6,682 bases of DNA from contig JAESTN010000077.1 of assembly GCA_016763595.1 (NCBI GenBank), forward strand, positions 1 through 6,682, read 5' to 3'. The stretch is from Flavobacteriaceae bacterium. Lineage in GTDB: Bacteria; Bacteroidota; Bacteroidia; Flavobacteriales; Flavobacteriaceae. The notes beneath the pieces were generated by a model that was not told the DNA's origin, did no database searches, and saw only the letters and a list, made by a program, of their open reading frames with translations. How positions within the stretch are numbered: the stretch's first letter is position 1; each line of letters starts with the position of its first letter. Made by a program: the position numbers and the translations under genes. Of this stretch, positions 5,634 to 6,682 are shown one piece after another.

Positions 5634-6682
5634 TTGACTGCTTATTTCAGAAAAAAACACCTACTTACTTTTTTACTTTTCTTTATTTTCAATTTTACAA
5701 TTGCTCAGAAAAATATTAAAAGTATCCAATTAAGAGTTTTAGAAAAGGATAATTTCTCTACTATTTTTCCTTTGGGTAAAACGTTCGAGCTTTCTTTTGA
5801 CGACTTAGATGCCGATCAAAAAGAATACTCTTACAAAATAGAACATATGACTTTTGACTGGAAACCTAGCGCTATTTTTTCGAATGAATTTATAGAAGGT
5901 TTTCAAGAAAACATAATTTCAAACTACGAGAATTCGTTCAATACATTACAAAACTACACAAATTACAGAGTTCAAATTCCGAATAGAAATACGAGAATTA
6001 CAAAAAGTGGAAATTACTTGCTTTCTGTTTTAAACGACGCTAACGAGGTAGTATTTACAAGAAGGTTCACTTTATATGAGAACAAATCTACCGTTGGAGT
6101 AACTGTCTTAAGGAGTAGAAACACATTAACAAGCAACCAAAAACAAACGGTTCATTTTACGATCAATTACAATTCTAATGAAATCAAAAACCCTAGCCAA
6201 GAACTAAAAGTGGTGGTTTTACAAAATGAAAATTGGAATTCAGCCATCTCAAATTTAACTCCACAGTTTTTTAAAAGAAATCAATTGGTCTATAAATACT
6301 ATGACAAAGCCAATTTTTGGAGCGGAAATGAATATTTAAATTTTGACAACAAGCAAATACGAAATAGCACCATACAAATAGCGAATGTTGAGAAAAAAGA
6401 CATTTACAACAGCTATTTATACCTACAAGAAAAAAGAAATCAAAAATCATATACCTATTTCCCCGACATCAATGGCCAATTTGTGATTCGTACAACTGAA
6501 GGCGTAAATGCGTATACTGAAGCAGATTATGCACTAATTCATTTTACATTAAAATCAGAAAAAATCACAAACAAAGAAGTATATATTTATGGCGCTTTTA
6601 ACAATTTTAGCTTGACTTCTGAAAACAAAATGACTTACAATACAACTCAAAGAACATATGAAGCTTCAATCTTGTTAAAACA
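5634..6682 (+). CDS. DUF5103 family type IX secretion system plug protein (partial, 3' end outside window, TTG start)
   Basis: Member of the DUF5103 family. Its Flavobacterium johnsoniae representative was identified as the Plug protein that closes the periplasmic side of the SprA translocon of the T9SS. No ATG is available near the N-terminus: the frame is open from 5604 and the first in-frame ATG is at 5847. Starting at TTG 5634 gives MTAYFRKKH followed by a hydrophobic stretch and a TIA|Q cleavage site after residue 24, a full signal peptide with no lipobox cysteine. Family-like blocks are MTFDWKPS (72-79), NYENSFNTLQNY (97-108), FWSGNEYLNFDN (228-239), YFPDINGQF (275-283) and YIYGAFNNF (317-325). 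The last resembles a beta-sandwich (early-set) strand motif. The 349 codons visible are about 80-85% of the usual length of roughly 410-430. Family membership is recognised from memory of related sequences; function in this organism is inferred. Confidence 0.85.
   Translation, partial: MTAYFRKKHLLTFLLFFIFNFTIAQKNIKSIQLRVLEKDNFSTIFPLGKTFELSFDDLDADQKEYSYKIEHMTFDWKPSAIFSNEFIEGFQENIISNYENSFNTLQNYTNYRVQIPNRNTRITKSGNYLLSVLNDANEVVFTRRFTLYENKSTVGVTVLRSRNTLTSNQKQTVHFTINYNSNEIKNPSQELKVVVLQNENWNSAISNLTPQFFKRNQLVYKYYDKANFWSGNEYLNFDNKQIRNSTIQIANVEKKDIYNSYLYLQEKRNQKSYTYFPDINGQFVIRTTEGVNAYTEADYALIHFTLKSEKITNKEVYIYGAFNNFSLTSENKMTYNTTQRTYEASILLK

Noticed and set aside
5847..6682. ATG at 5847 as the start of the plug-family gene
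   Set aside because: It falls inside the conserved MTFDWKPS block, discards the signal peptide and leaves over 200 bases of open, protein-like frame unexplained; TTG at 5634 fits far better.
1..6682. A previously undescribed system, mobile element, CRISPR array or RNA gene
   Set aside because: Nearly every base is accounted for by a known respiratory operon and a known secretion-associated family; no direct repeat array, transposase, tRNA-like fold or unassigned gene was seen.

Overview
The window looks like chromosomal DNA from a member of the Bacteroidota, most likely a marine or AT-rich Flavobacteriaceae. Three things point there: low GC with A/T-rich intergenic DNA, no recognisable Shine-Dalgarno sequences ahead of the genes but TAnnTTTG-type promoter elements, and a type IX secretion (T9SS) plug-family protein. 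The genus cannot be fixed by eye.

Positions 1-5443, all on the minus strand, hold a tightly packed operon for the Na+-translocating NADH:quinone oxidoreductase (Na+-NQR). It is transcribed in the order nqrA, nqrB, nqrC, nqrD, nqrE, nqrF, with gaps of only 2-6 bases. nqrA to nqrE are complete. nqrF runs off the left edge after about 244 residues, so it keeps its membrane anchor, 2Fe-2S domain and the start of its FAD domain but lacks the NADH-binding part. Electrons pass from NADH through NqrF (FAD, 2Fe-2S), the intramembrane 2Fe-2S centre of NqrD/NqrE, and the covalent FMNs of NqrC and NqrB to quinone, and Na+ is exported. The cofactor ligands that can be read are present. The two FMN-attachment motifs depart from the usual SGAT: NqrB has SGET and NqrC has AGAT, each keeping the threonine. 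NqrE carries a C-terminal tail of about 34 residues beyond the usual family end.

Positions 5444-5633 form a divergent intergenic region. It contains one TAnnTTTG element facing each way and two abutting inverted repeats next to the nqr promoter.

From 5634 to the right edge, on the plus strand, lies the first 349 codons of a DUF5103/T9SS plug protein. It appears to start at a TTG codon, which restores a complete signal peptide. The window therefore pairs a Na+ pump operon with a divergent T9SS component gene. I see no mobile element, CRISPR array, RNA gene, broken gene or clearly new system. The content is core respiratory and secretion machinery, and the main interest lies in motif variants, start-codon choice and the shared control region.
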